Positions 33,425 to 44,603 are shown, counted from the first letter of the stretch. The stretch: 64,000 nt of DNA from Ilyonectria destructans (GCA_020740775.1 JAHEWK010000011.1:248001-312000), one strand, 5' to 3'. The notes: generated from the sequence alone by a model not told the origin. Program-made: numbers and translations.

Positions 33425-35614
33425 CGCGTTAAAGGTCTTGGCGGGTCGAAGTTGAGTGGGATCAAGATACGTGGGGAATGGAAAATTTGGCGATGACACG
33501 GTTTTTAAACCAACCATCACCGCCCAGCCGACTCTCGTGTTATGCGCGACGACGGGGCTGGGGCTGAGCGGGGGTGCCTCGGCGAGAATGACCGATAAGC
33601 CTTATAACAGCCTAGACCAATTAGAATCCGATGTGGCTTCAGAATGGAGTCTGATTCTCAAGCGTCGGGAGAGACGGCAGAAGTTGAGGGCCCACTTTCA
33701 ATCCGAACTTCCGCAAGGTCAAACTTATTATGATCAAGTGTGTCGTCATTCCTCCGTCTTGAACTTATCACGCAGTAGAATTCACGTGATATTTGGAAAC
33801 TAGAAATAGTGCAAGTAAATTCCATAGTGTTGCACAGACAGTCTAGTTCCGGTCGAATCTGGTTAGGGCGGATATCTCTGACTAACAAACAGAATTGATA
33901 GATTCACTACTATGCATGGCATTGGACCCGTTCGAGGCGCATAGCATGCGTCAGATGCGTGTAACTTGGGGAACTGTAAATTTGTTGTTCAAATGGAGCA
34001 GTTGGGCGATCAAGACTATCCGGAACGATCCATTCAACAGAAGGGAGCAAGCCTTGTCTCCTGGCACTTTTCTGGATACGACTTCTAGGAGTGAACGTGG
34101 GGCTGACAATTGTGGAAAGCTTATCGAAGTGGATGGCCAGCCTACTCGGCGTGTTGTCAAATAATCCAGAGCATATATTCTTTGAACTTTTCAGAAACGG
34201 ATATGAGCTGTATGAATAACTTACCGCCATGGTTCTCTTGTGCAGCTCATGTATGAGTTCACCAGTGCTCACAAGTGATAGTTTCTAGCAGCTCTGGGAT
34301 CTTGAATGTACACCGTTCGTAAAAACTTGGGGAAATGTGAAAATTGACCATCATCCTGAGATGCCAAGTCGCCATTTGTCAACTCGGCTAAAAGCTCCAG
34401 CTGCTCCCTTCCTATCACCGACCTTCCAAGTAACCCAACGAGGTGTGCGGTTCAACGAGATCCGAAGCGTAGAATTCTTCTATGTTTACGTTGGTTCTGC
34501 GGAATGCACTCTCTGTTGACCCAGAGAAGACCCATCCTAACGTGGTCGATGTATTTTGTGATTAGCGCCAACACAGTCTCAGTCTTCGGACAGGGGAACA
34601 TGATCATTTTTGTCGTTGGCGTGACAGCACCCACTGTACTTGTTCCGTGATCGGAAGGGATCCAAGTCCAGGAAGGTGCATCCTATTTTTCTTTATCAGA
34701 TCTATCCATTCGACACCGAATAAAAAGTTGCCTTCTATTAGTGTCGCTGTGATCCACAGTGGATTGTTGTCTTGATTTCCGGGCCTACCAGGGAGCCATA
34801 AGCACTCCAACTGCACAGCATCTTACTTCAAAATGCCCGGTCGCAATCAAAGACTCCATGACGAAGTGATTGCTCAATACACAAGTTGCAAATATCAATT
34901 CTCTTTGTACCATGCCATAAGAATATTGATTTGGGGATGCGGGTGATGTGAAGAGGTCACGGTTTGGGGCTGAGCAACAAAACTTAAGCCGAGTTGAGCA
35001 ACCTTTGCGATCGCTGGCTTGGAATTTGGCTGAGCACACGTGTCAAAGAGTGACTCGCACCCGTAGGGCTGGTGGTGGAACATGATGAGCTATTCTGAGA
35101 ATACGAGCAGGGATTTCCGGACTTTTTCATAACCTCCGGCTGCATCCCCGGCATCCCTGCAGTGCCCATACATCCTTTCCTTTCTTGGGGAAGACCTCCC
35201 GCGAGCGTCTTTCTGTAGGTGCGTGTCTACCAATTCATGAGTGTGTGCGCTGTGTGCATGGATCTATTTAACACTCAAGCACTGGTTTTCACGCTTCAAT
35301 TTTAATTGCCAATATGTTTTGCACTGCCACCAAAAGAAGATTCCATGCCTATTACGCTGAGCCAAGTATTTGGAGGTATATAAGCTTTACTATTGACATT
35401 GCACAGAAGGACGGTGTGGGGGGGAATAATCTTACTCTACAGGGATGTTTTACCCGACTCCGTAAGCCCTCCAGTAGAAACGGAGGAACTCAAAGAACTG
35501 GAGTAGAGTTGAATACGTAATAAAGGCCCGTGTTTTAATGCCGCCCGAGCTGCTGCCTACCGTCGATAATCTCTTCCTTGCAACCGCTGGACGCCTCAAG
35601 GACCGGACTAGACC
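33425..35614. other. Long intergenic interval
   Basis: About 2.2 kb without a recognised gene. Open frames at 33456-33803, 33895-34164 and 34984-35169 carry no domain I know. The last part is the promoter of the acyltransferase gene. Confidence 0.45.
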
Positions 35615-36922
35615 ATGGACCGCACCACCTGGCTTGATGGCCTCCGTGGCATCGCAGCGGCAATCGTCGCTACAGACCATTACTTCATGGGCGGCGTCTT
35701 GGACTTTGCCTTTCGGTCGTACTGGGCCGACCCGCCCGAGGAAAATAGGAGGCTTCTTCAGCTGCCTCCTATCCGTCTTGTGTTCGCTGCTCATGCGATG
35801 GTGCCGCTGTTTTTGGTCATCTCCGGCTATGCCATATCCATCACGCTTCTTCGAGTGCGAAACACCAACAGTGTCGAATTTCTGCGCCGTCTCTCTTCGG
35901 CAGCCACTCGCCGCATCTTGCGCATCTATCTGCCCGTCTTCTGCATTACAGCAATTTCGCAACTTCTTTTCTTTTGCAATCTTTATCATTGGGAGTTTGG
36001 CGACGATGTTGTCTGGGGCCGGAAGCCCTGGACTGCGCCCTGGTTGCACATCACCTTTGTCTTTCGCTACATGCTCGACAGTATAAACATCCTGTCGTTT
36101 CAAGCCAACGGTGGTCTTAACGGCCAACTCTGGACTATGGCGCTCGAGTTCCGCGGCTCTTGTATTGTCTATCTTGTTATACTAGGGTTGGCATCCTGGC
36201 GGCCGCAGCCTCGACGTATAGCCATAGCAGTCCTGATAGCATACTGGTTCTATTTTGGCCAGTGGGATACCTTTGCCTTCTTGGCGGGTCTCTACCTGGC
36301 TGAGATGCAGGTCTTGTCAGAGTCAGGGACCACGAACGAAGAGCCAAAGTTACCCCGTCACGTCAGGTTGTGTTTGCGGACAAACGCACGATTCATCAAC
36401 TTTAGCACCATCGGAACGTACTTTTGCTTTATTTTTGGAATCTGGTTAGTCTGCCTCAGCGACGACGGCTTTCTACCACCCGGGTACCAATTCTTGAAGC
36501 TTGTTGAATCCTCACGCTGGGAAAACGACTGGGGGATTCTGAGCAAGGCCTGGAAGACGGCTGGCTCAGTACTTGTTGTCTACGGAATCAGCAAGTCGGC
36601 CTATCTCCAACGCCCGCTGAATTCTGTGCCGATACAATACCTCGGCAAGATCTCCTTCTCGCTATACTTGGTGCACCAATCTATCTACCACCTTATTCGC
36701 GACCCCGTGCGGAACCTCATGTGGTATATTGCGACTCGGGAATCATACCCTGGGCCAGAGGCTGTCAACCACACTTTCCCATTTGCGTTTTCGTGGCTTA
36801 GCGCTTTTGTGATCCTGACGGTGATCAATTTGTATGCGGCGCACTTATACACAAGGTTTATCGACGAGCGATGCGTCGAGTTGGCGAAGAAGTTTGATAG
36901 ATGGATTACTCGGTTACCTTGA
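35615..36922 (+). CDS. Acyltransferase-3 family membrane protein
   Basis: A single-exon 435-residue multi-pass membrane protein. It starts WLDGLRGIAAAIVATDHYF, the acyltransferase-3 signature (LDGLRGIAA followed by the catalytic-type His in DHY). HAMVPLFLVISGYAIS and LNGQLWTMALEFRGS are the next family blocks, and GKISFSLYLVHQSIYHL near the C-terminus is the characteristic last motif. Family members move acyl groups, usually acetyl, from CoA onto glycans, lipids or secondary metabolites at a membrane. The acceptor is not known. No partner gene is adjacent. The length and all blocks are intact. Confidence 0.88.
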   Translation: MDRTTWLDGLRGIAAAIVATDHYFMGGVLDFAFRSYWADPPEENRRLLQLPPIRLVFAAHAMVPLFLVISGYAISITLLRVRNTNSVEFLRRLSSAATRRILRIYLPVFCITAISQLLFFCNLYHWEFGDDVVWGRKPWTAPWLHITFVFRYMLDSINILSFQANGGLNGQLWTMALEFRGSCIVYLVILGLASWRPQPRRIAIAVLIAYWFYFGQWDTFAFLAGLYLAEMQVLSESGTTNEEPKLPRHVRLCLRTNARFINFSTIGTYFCFIFGIWLVCLSDDGFLPPGYQFLKLVESSRWENDWGILSKAWKTAGSVLVVYGISKSAYLQRPLNSVPIQYLGKISFSLYLVHQSIYHLIRDPVRNLMWYIATRESYPGPEAVNHTFPFAFSWLSAFVILTVINLYAAHLYTRFIDERCVELAKKFDRWITRLP

Positions 36923-37110
36923 GTGAGGTGGTGAATTAGAGGTTCCTTATTTACAGCATTGTTAGGTCTGTGATCAAAACCAATGCTGCTACAGGTATTA
37001 CAGAATATGTTTAGAGGATTCTAAACAATGGCTCAATCAAACTGACCATAAACCTTACATTGACGTGCTACCTCATCTCTTCACCAGATGACCCATTCTT
37101 ACCTCATTAT

Positions 37111-37563
37111 TCAATGTCCTGACTTTGCAATCCCCTGTTTTCCTTTTCCGTCTTTTTTATCAACCTTAGACAGACCGACCGATTTTACCTTGGCTGCTCT
37201 CTCCCCCTTATTGTTTTTGCTTGCTGCAGCAATAATCACTATCCCCTTATTTGCTGACTTCGTTGAACCTGCTGCGACATTCTCCTTCTCTTTGCTACTG
37301 TGTGCAGTCTTCTGTTTCTTGTTTTTCTTGTTTTTCTTCTGCTTTTCATTGGCTCCGTTTGTGATTTTTCCTTCCTTATTTGCTGACTTCTTGTTTTCAG
37401 TTAAACCTGCTGCAATGGTCTCCTTCTCCTTACTACTTTGTGTAGTCTTCTTCTTCTTTTTCTTTTTCTTTTTCTTCTGCTTTTCGTTAGCTCCGCTTGT
37501 GATATTTACTTCCTTATTTGCCCCATCTGATTTCGCTATCGGCGCTTTGTCAAGTTTCGGCAT
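37111..37563 (-). CDS. Lysine-rich low-complexity protein with internal duplication
   Basis: A 150-residue protein with no recognised domain. It is composed mostly of Lys, Ala, Ser, Asn and Glu and contains two runs of lysine. A unit of about 40 residues occurs twice: ANKE..ITSGANEKQKK...SSKEKETIAAG and its variant with ITNGANEKQKK...SSKEKENVAAG. Such composition suggests nucleic-acid binding or nuclear localisation, but this is inference. It starts 49 bp after the stop of the next gene upstream on the same strand and may be its last exon. Confidence 0.45.
   Translation of the reverse strand: MPKLDKAPIAKSDGANKEVNITSGANEKQKKKKKKKKKKTTQSSKEKETIAAGLTENKKSANKEGKITNGANEKQKKNKKNKKQKTAHSSKEKENVAAGSTKSANKGIVIIAAASKNNKGERAAKVKSVGLSKVDKKDGKGKQGIAKSGH
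37265..37523. repeat. Imperfect direct repeat, two units of about 125 bp
   Basis: Units 37265-37390 and 37403-37523 both begin aacctgctgc and end ccttatttgc, with closely similar TTCTTCTT-rich interiors. They encode the duplicated 40-residue unit of the lysine-rich protein. Confidence 0.7.
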
Positions 37564-37611
37564 TGTTTGCTGTCTGCTAGTCAGTTTACAGGTCAGTGTG
37601 TTCAGCCATTA

Positions 37612-38280
37612 TCACCCGTATACCTTTGGGATACTATTATACTGTTGAGGTTTCTTTGCTTTGACTTGTCGCCAGTATATCACAATATCTGGTATCCCAA
37701 AGTTCATTGTCCACAATGAAGGCTCGTCATGCGGCCACATTTCATATGTGAAATCAGCAGCGCCCCCAATGGTGGGATGAACCACGACGATTTTACTCAC
37801 GGCCCTATTACCCAGCTTGCCCTTGATTATCGGCTCTTCCACCATTTGGTAGAATGTCTGCCCGGAAGGGTGAAACCGCTGCGGCGGAGGCTGCGATAGG
37901 ACAGTGACCAGGTCTGTTTGGGAGATATACCAAGCAAACAAAACTGAAGCTCCATGAATATATTTGGCCCACCCTCCCGATGATTTTCGGTCATGGGGAC
38001 AATCTGGATGGGAAGGATTCAGAAGAGGGCCCAAGGCAGTTGTCAATGTCTGAAAGTCGCGTTCATCTGCCCACCGCTGTGCGGTTTTACGAAGCATGCC
38101 ACTCCATAGGACCTGGCGGTTTTGGATGCAGGATCTTTGAAACTGCCTATAAATACCTTCAGCTTCTTTGACAGTTACCCAGTGGCTGGCGAGTTTCCGA
38201 ATTTGAGATGGCGGTTGCTGCGTATCGAACTCGTCGCCACGGAGTTGCGATGGGTTACCAGTCCCTGGTGATACGGCCAT
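37612..38280 (-). CDS. Unrecognised protein, 222 residues
   Basis: An open frame with ATG start and no family I recognise. The middle has a compact, globular look: SHWVTVKEAEGIYRQFQRSC, RWADERDFQTLTTALGPLL, GGWAKYIHGASVLFAWYISQTDLVTVL, and GNRAVSKIVVVHPTIGGAADFTYEMWPHDEP. The phrase VVVHPTIGGAADFTYEMWPHD looks like a folded catalytic or binding segment. The end (YWRQVKAKKPQQYNS) is basic. A short intron GTGATA...CAG (37615-37574, 42 bp) would join it in frame to the lysine-rich protein, giving a globular domain with a basic tail; this is not proven. Confidence 0.5.
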   Translation of the reverse strand: MAVSPGTGNPSQLRGDEFDTQQPPSQIRKLASHWVTVKEAEGIYRQFQRSCIQNRQVLWSGMLRKTAQRWADERDFQTLTTALGPLLNPSHPDCPHDRKSSGGWAKYIHGASVLFAWYISQTDLVTVLSQPPPQRFHPSGQTFYQMVEEPIIKGKLGNRAVSKIVVVHPTIGGAADFTYEMWPHDEPSLWTMNFGIPDIVIYWRQVKAKKPQQYNSIPKVYG

Positions 38281-39592
38281 TCATCTGGATTCGAGCGATT
38301 TAAAATTGTTGAGAATGAAGTGACAGGTTTGATCGTGTTCAACTGTAGAGGAGAGAATGTGATGTAGGATATTCGTCATATCAGCAGCAAAGTCCGCTGC
38401 CAGGCGGGGTCAAGTTGAGGTACTTGACGCCATGGCTAGTGAGTGCTACATTGACCCATTGCAAAATTGGAAGATTGAAACTGCTCAGAAATTCACCATG
38501 AGAATACACAGAGTGAAAGGTAGCACATAAGATAGTAGGAACCATGGTAAATCTAACACACAAAGATATTGCTTTTCAAATTTGGAGGTAAGATGATGCA
38601 TGTCATGTCGCAGCTCGGGATAGGGTATCATGCTTCGTGTATGTGTACAAGTATCACGGGTGGAATAAGCCGTGGCCAGCCATAAAACGTGATGAGTTAG
38701 TCCTAATAAGGCTTAACTTAGATGGAAGATCAAACGGGGAGAACCAATGAATGGCTGCGTCATGCTCGGCCAAGTTGCTGCGTCGGTAAAGCCTCACCAT
38801 GTGCGTACTCAGTTACCTTGCAGGGCGACTCAATCATCAATCGCGCCATGGTCATCGCCCAAATCTGAATCATGCGAGTCGCATTGTCTAACCTTATAAA
38901 TACTATACCGTCAAGAATTGGCTGCACTATAAGAAGCCGGCGTGCGGATATGGAGGCATCTAACCGCCGATCTTACCGGGGATACCGGTAACGGCTGTGA
39001 GTGAAAAAAACAGCGGGTTTTCGTACCGTTCATGCTTAACCTTTGCCTTGGTAAGCTAATGCGGAACCAGAAGAAGTCGCTGTAGTACTTGGCGGTCATT
39101 CTCATCATCACCTCGTCGCTGCCATTCAGAACCTTCACCGCAACTAATATCAAGCTGCTGGATGACTTTTCAGCGTATCTTACTACGAGTGTACAAAGTG
39201 CATGTCTCAATTGGCTTCTGCTCTATTACGCCTAAGCCGCAATGTTTGGGTACAATAGCCGAGATACCACTACTCACAAGAGCTATACCCGGAATCAAAA
39301 GCTTCTATCCTTATGGCTTTCCCCATCTGTTGAAACATGCATTAGCTTTGCCCGGTGTAACTCTAGTCCTCTGAAAGAACTCTTTACGTATCATTAGTGA
39401 TATTTAAATACTTATATTGAATATCATTGTCTCAGCCATGGACGCATTCACATACATGTCGCGAGACTTCAAAAGTCCGAAGCCGACATTGAGCACAAGA
39501 TGATATTTCGAAAGCTACAATTATTCAGCACTTTATTCCTGATTAATCCTGCATCATATTCAAGAGCATCGGGAACGACTATAGTCTACCTG
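38281..39592. other. Intergenic, no gene recognised
   Basis: About 1.3 kb without a supported gene. Small open frames on the minus strand (38381-38563, 38911-39210) have no domain or splice support. Confidence 0.5.
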
Positions 39593-40879
39593 CTAATGCC
39601 CAGTCATGGCCTTTGGCTGGTAGGCCTTCTCAAGCGTCGCCACCTCTTCCTCTGTTAAAGCAGTCTTCGCAGCGAGCACTGCCTCATCGATGCGTTCCTT
39701 GGTGTTCAGGCCAACTATCGGATTAACCCCTTTGTGCAAACACCAGGCTGTTGCGATGACTGCCATCGGCAATTGTCTAGCCTTGGCGATCTCTTCGACA
39801 GCATCAACGATGGCCTTGTCGGTTTGGCTTTCCCGGCCGTAAAGACGTGGAATTGCGACATCATATTGCGACCTCAAGGATGTGTTAACATCCAGAGCGT
39901 TCCATGGGCGAGTCAGAATACCACGTGCATTAGGTGACCACTATGGTGAAGATGTCAATGCTATGGAACATGGTATGATAGAAAGAGGGCTCTTACAGGA
40001 ATGCATCCGACACCAGTGTCCCGGCAGTACGGTATCATTTCTCGCTCTTCCTCTCGGTAGAGGAGGTTGTAATAGTTCTGCATGGAAATAAACTGGTGCC
40101 AGCCATGCTTCTGCGCTATGTTCTGGAGTGTTTGAAACTCCCAGGCAGGCATCTTTACACCACGGATTAGCTCAAGTTCACTTGATGGCTATGACAAGAT
40201 GGGCAACTTACAGAGCAAGCACCGAGATACCGTGCAAGGCCCATTTCGACAACATCGTTCAATGCCTTCATTATCTCTTCTCTTGGGACATCTGGATCCA
40301 TACGATGAATTTGGAGGACATCGATGTACGTGCCCAGTCTCTTGACGCTCGATTGTACAGCATCAAAAATGTGCTTGCGGGACAGTCCAACTCGATTCAC
40401 CATCCTGCCATCGTTGATCGTGGATGCAAAGACGGACAGCTGTGGTTCGCCGGGGGCACTCGTTCCCCACCGACATTTAGTGATGATGACAACGCCTTCT
40501 CGAGGGATGTTGTAGGTGGAAAGGGCTTTGGCAATGATCTGCTCCGAAACGCCATTTGAGTAAAGATCGGACTACAGACGAGATTATTAGCTGCACGTAA
40601 TCGAAGCATCAAGGAACAAGCAAAAAGTAACAAAAAAGTCTACGTGTAACTCACAGTGTCCCACGTGTTGATGCCGACGTCGTAAGCATGCTTCAGGAGA
40701 GGCAGAGCTTCGTCTTCCTCCAAGACCCATTTTTGCCACTCTTTGCTCCCATAAGACATGGCTCCCAGAATGATCTTGGAGACTTTCAAGCCGGATCGCC
40801 CCAATCTGTTGTATGCCATTTCCGTTGGAGGCGGCCCAGTGATTAGGTCACTGACATAATGCTTGTGCGTAGAGGCCAT
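39593..40879 (-). CDS. Aldo/keto reductase
   Basis: Predicted 362 residues from exons 40879-40655, 40571-40212, 40152-39997 and 39940-39593; all introns keep frame. It is an NADPH-dependent (alpha/beta)8 barrel reductase. The catalytic tetrad is visible: Asp and Tyr in GINTWDTSDLYSNG (rebuilt across intron 1), Lys in VVIITKCRWG, and His in YIDVLQIHRMD. WSPNARGILTRPW and NPIVGLNTKERIDEAV are the cofactor-binding blocks. The sequence resembles fungal aryl-alcohol-dehydrogenase-like or versiconal-hemiacetal-acetate-reductase-like members. The substrate is unknown. A TATATATAG box lies about 90 bp upstream. No neighbour is an obvious pathway partner. Confidence 0.9.
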
Positions 40880-40967
40880 GGTGAAAGTGGGAGAAATGAA
40901 TCGATGTAGTGGCTTGATGTTTGTAGATAGAGGGTATTCTACTTTTGACTGCAGCTCATTTCTCCTG

Positions 40968-40976
40968 CTATATATA
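40968..40976 (-). promoter_or_regulatory. Putative TATA box of the aldo/keto reductase gene
   Basis: TATATATAG on the minus strand, about 90 bp upstream of the ATG at 40879. Confidence 0.45.
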
Positions 40977-41103
40977 TGGCGAAGCAGACAAGCGTTCCTC
41001 CCAAGCCATGACCCTGTCAGTACGTGTGGTCGAGAACACCGATAATCCGAACAGTGATCCGCTGACAGAATTCACTGCATATCCGCAGCATCCGCGGCAC
41101 CAG

Positions 41104-41303
41104 GCCTGATATGGTTCCATGGCACGAACTTTAGCGTCTCAGCGTCTCTACAATATCATTTCTAGCCATATGGCCCGAACTGAGAGTAATCCAGTTCCAA
41201 GCCTGATACAGTTGCATGGCACGAATTTCAACGTCGCTAGACCATATTCAGCTGCATGACCCGAACTAAGCCTGATCCAGTTCTAAGCCACGAATTTTAG
41301 CTC
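41104..41303 (+). repeat. Degenerate tandem repeat, about three to four units
   Basis: Units starting gcctgatNNNgtt occur at 41104, 41200 and 41270, each followed at similar distance by (g/c)cacgaa(c/t)tt. A further half-unit, gccatatggcccgaactgagag, lies at 41165, and catattcagctgcatgacccgaac at 41243. The units are diverged and unevenly spaced. The array lies in the upstream region shared by the reductase and the hydrolase. Confidence 0.6.
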
Positions 41304-41546
41304 CGGAACAGATCACTATCTCCGAACCCGCCCACTAACTTAAATGCTGACACTGAAAGACCAAGACAGGAAATGCCCAGCTTTCGTATTGTGGATATTA
41401 TGGCCGCGCTCTTATTTATCATTATATCCATGCACTACAATATATAAAATGCTAGGTGGAATGGCTAATTAATTCTGGCCGTTCTTCATCCGGCTCAATT
41501 GTAGCTACTCTCTTTATATATCTCTTTATGAAAAACTGAAGCAAAG

Positions 41547-42530
41547 ATGGTGTCACTCACGGAGGGTCAGAAGGCCACCATCAGTCCTGAAGCCGTCAGA
41601 TTCCTAAACAATATTCGCAACATTCCTTTCGCCAACACCATTTCACCATTCCTTGCATCTTCTCGTCGAGTTCCTGGGCTCCGTCAAGGGTTTGACGAGA
41701 AAACGGCTCCCGGTGAGGCGGACTTGATCGAGAAGCATGGTCTCCGGATAAAGGAAATTACTGTTGCCGGGATCCCAGTCGTCGTCACTGAACCTCCTCA
41801 TATTAAACCTGAGAAGGAGAACAAGATCTTGTTCAATGTATTTGGAGGGGCCTTTATCATGGGCAGCCCTAAGGATCGCACCACGCTGACTATGGCGGTG
41901 GAGCTGGGCGTCCGTGTCTATTCGACAAACTACACCAAATCGCCAGAAGCAAAGTACCCTGTGGCTCGTGATCAGATCTTAACGGTATACCGTGAGCTCA
42001 TTCGAAATGGTCCTCCCGGTGGTGCACCTATCGATCCTGCTGATATGTATACGATGGGCAGCTCGTCTGGCGCTCAGTTACTTGTCTCTGCGCTCCTTGT
42101 AGCGCAGAAAGAGGGTCTTCCAATGCCAACCGCAGGGTGTTATCTGTGTACACCCGCGCTGGACCTCAGCGGCGCTGGCGACTCGATGGTCACGAATGCT
42201 CTTGATCGGGACATTATGCCAGTTGGTCTCTTGACAGCCATGGTAGGGCAGAATTACACTCCCGACGGTATTGACCCGAAGGATCCTCTCTACTCACCCA
42301 TGTATGCCAACTACGACATATCCTTCCCGCCGACTGTTATTACTGTCGGCACACGCGACTTTGCTCTCAGTAATGGTATCCGGTTCTACTGGAAACTAAG
42401 AGAGGTCGGTGTCAAGGTGGAACTACTGGTATCAGAAGGAATGTGGCACGGATTTAACTGGGATCCTGTAATTCCAGAGGCTCTTCGTGCTCGTGCCGCA
42501 GTTGTTCAATTCTTGGAAAGCCATTCATAG
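41547..42530 (+). CDS. HSL-type alpha/beta hydrolase (esterase/lipase)
   Basis: A single-exon 327-residue protein of the alpha/beta-hydrolase-3 family. Nucleophile elbow GSSSGAQLL (Ser in GxSxG), catalytic Asp in VGTRDFALSN and catalytic His in EGMWHGFNWDP are in the expected order. The oxyanion motif normally written HGGG reads NVFGGAF here, so the His is Phe while the glycines are kept. No signal peptide is seen, so it should be intracellular and act on small esters or lactones. TATA-like ctttatatat lies about 30 bp upstream of the ATG. It is on the same strand as, and about 460 bp before, a Zn2Cys6 regulator. Confidence 0.88.
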   Translation: MVSLTEGQKATISPEAVRFLNNIRNIPFANTISPFLASSRRVPGLRQGFDEKTAPGEADLIEKHGLRIKEITVAGIPVVVTEPPHIKPEKENKILFNVFGGAFIMGSPKDRTTLTMAVELGVRVYSTNYTKSPEAKYPVARDQILTVYRELIRNGPPGGAPIDPADMYTMGSSSGAQLLVSALLVAQKEGLPMPTAGCYLCTPALDLSGAGDSMVTNALDRDIMPVGLLTAMVGQNYTPDGIDPKDPLYSPMYANYDISFPPTVITVGTRDFALSNGIRFYWKLREVGVKVELLVSEGMWHGFNWDPVIPEALRARAAVVQFLESHS

Positions 42531-42994
42531 AGTATTTCTTTTCTTGATAGCATGACTCCTTGATCAATACCGGGTAACTTTGTTCATGCATTACTTCAAA
42601 AGACCTGTGTGACGCGTTGCTCATTTAACCACATCAGCAAAGAGGTGATTTGCCCTAAATGCTACACTGCATACCGTTAACAGCCTCTCGATCTTGAGAA
42701 ATGTTCATACTCTTGCCACACAGAGCGACTCTCTAGTGCTAACCGCCTCCCTCATGCTACTGGCTGAACACGCGGATGGAAAAGCGAATCGGATCATCAA
42801 TCGGCCCGGCTGCTCTATCCCCCTTATCTCCGCTATTAGGCTGCCGTTTTCAGTGGTGACATCCATGGCTGACCTCAGTGCAGTCATAAGCATGACACGA
42901 ATATTCCACGCCTGCGAGACTATCTAGCGCCTCTAAGAAGCTACGAATCTGTTTATTAGAATAACCTGGCTTTGAAGCATCCTCAACAACCGCA
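42531..42994. other. Short intergenic region between hydrolase and regulator
   Basis: 464 bp with no supported gene; it holds the regulator's promoter. Confidence 0.45.
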
Positions 42995-44603
42995 ATGGTC
43001 GGTGTGCCGACGAGCAAGGGGTGTTCCTTGTGTCTAAAGCGCAGCGTCAAGGTTTGCATCTACATTCCATCTCTTCGTCTCCAGGAACGCTAATGTAGTT
43101 GAGAAAAGTGCGATGAGGCACGACCAAGCTGTTCACAATGCCGAAGGGGTGGCCGGACTTGTCCTGGTTACACGCGAGGCATGAAGTTTGTGGATGAAGG
43201 GCCTAAATTGCGTCGCTCATCTCGGAAACCTACTATTCGCGTCTCCGCAGGGTTTTCTAGTGAAAGCTCCAACTCATCTTTAGCGGTTGACAAACTTGAT
43301 ACTGTTCATCGCCAGTTCGTCCGCTCTCTCACAACGCGAGGCCATACTATATACCATCAACCCAACTCTTCGACTCTCGAGCGCCAACAAATTCTGTCTT
43401 CCTTTGTGAGTGCCATGTTTCCTCTGGGAGTTACTTCAGTACAGAAGTCGTTCCTTGGAAGTTGGCTCTGGCATGTACCCCCTCGGTTGAACTGCTGTGC
43501 ATCTCTAGATCACGCGGCACTTTCAGTTGCCTTGGCATATTTCGCACGCGTGTCAGGGGATCAACTCGTGCTGTGCAATGCCGACCTTTCATACACTTTT
43601 GCTTTGAAGAGTTTAGCGATAGCTATTGGAGACGCGACCGGGGGTTTGGATGCAAACGTGCTTTGTGCGACCTTGCTTCTTGAACTTTTCGAGGTGAGTG
43701 CCATTCCCAGTCCGTATGCGGACGTACTAGTACTCAATATGACCTTTTAGAACATGGTTAACAGACACCACTCTTGGATCCGTCACGCCGGTGGCGCGGC
43801 ACGCTTAATGCAGCTAAGGGGCGCTCGGCGATGTTACGAGTCCGCGTTTGAGTATTCCATGTTCCTCGCATGTCGCGGAGCAATTGTTAGTCTGCAGGCT
43901 CTATATTATCGAAGACCAATCACTGACTTTGCGATCTTAGATTTATGAAGCAGTGGCTTCCGGAGAGCCTTGTTTTCTGGATACCCAGGATTGGCAGTCT
44001 ATCCCTGGTGGGCTCATTGAGTTTCCATTGTTACCCGACTCGCCCGAACTGCATCACACCATTTTTCGTTATTTTGCAGCCATTCCTGGACTGCTGAACC
44101 AAGTAAAACGAGTGACAAATGACACCCCCGAGAGTGTTCACATGTCCATACTTTCCAGCGCTCAGAAACTACGTCAAGACATCAGAAATTGGCACAACCA
44201 ATATATCTCAATTGATGGCGGCCTGAGAAACCCTGTCCTTGAGACGCTACACGCAGTTTCAGACAGCGACGATCTGTTTAGTTCCAATTATGTCTACAGA
44301 GACGTTATGTCTGCAACCATCATTACGACATGCTATGCGTGTCTCATTGTTCTCAACAAGGGAATAGATTGCCTTCAATCTGAGGATAGCCTAATGAGAG
44401 AGAACAACGAACTGGCGCGGGAAATCTGCATGTCAGCTAATTATTGCTCACATGCAGGATATTGTGGAACCCAAGCAATGATGTTTTCATTGCCAATTGC
44501 TTATTCGGTATTGCCGGTCAAGTACCATGAATGGACTGGAGCATGGATGGCCAAGTTTTCAAGTAGTTTAGAAGCCACAAGAATTCAGCTAAAGCGGTCC
44601 TGA
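42995..44603 (+). CDS. Zn2Cys6 fungal-type transcription factor
   Basis: Predicted 479 residues from exons 42995-43051, 43109-43693, 43751-43885 and 43941-44603, all junctions in frame. The DNA-binding domain is split by intron 1 and rebuilds exactly: CSLC, six residues, CDEARPSCSQC, six residues, C, the CX2CX6C...CX2CX6C binuclear zinc cluster, ending CPGYTR. The FVDEGPKLR segment that follows is typical. The remainder is the fungal-specific regulatory region (HHSWIRHAGGAARLMQLRG; ASGEPCFLDTQDW). The first exon is short and lacks a clear leader, but the cysteine spacing leaves little doubt. It probably regulates nearby genes; the adjacent hydrolase is the first candidate. Confidence 0.88.

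Noticed and set aside
33456..34164. Two plus-strand open frames between ceramidase and acyltransferase genes
   Set aside because: No known motif, no splice sites joining them into a longer protein, and no promoter context.
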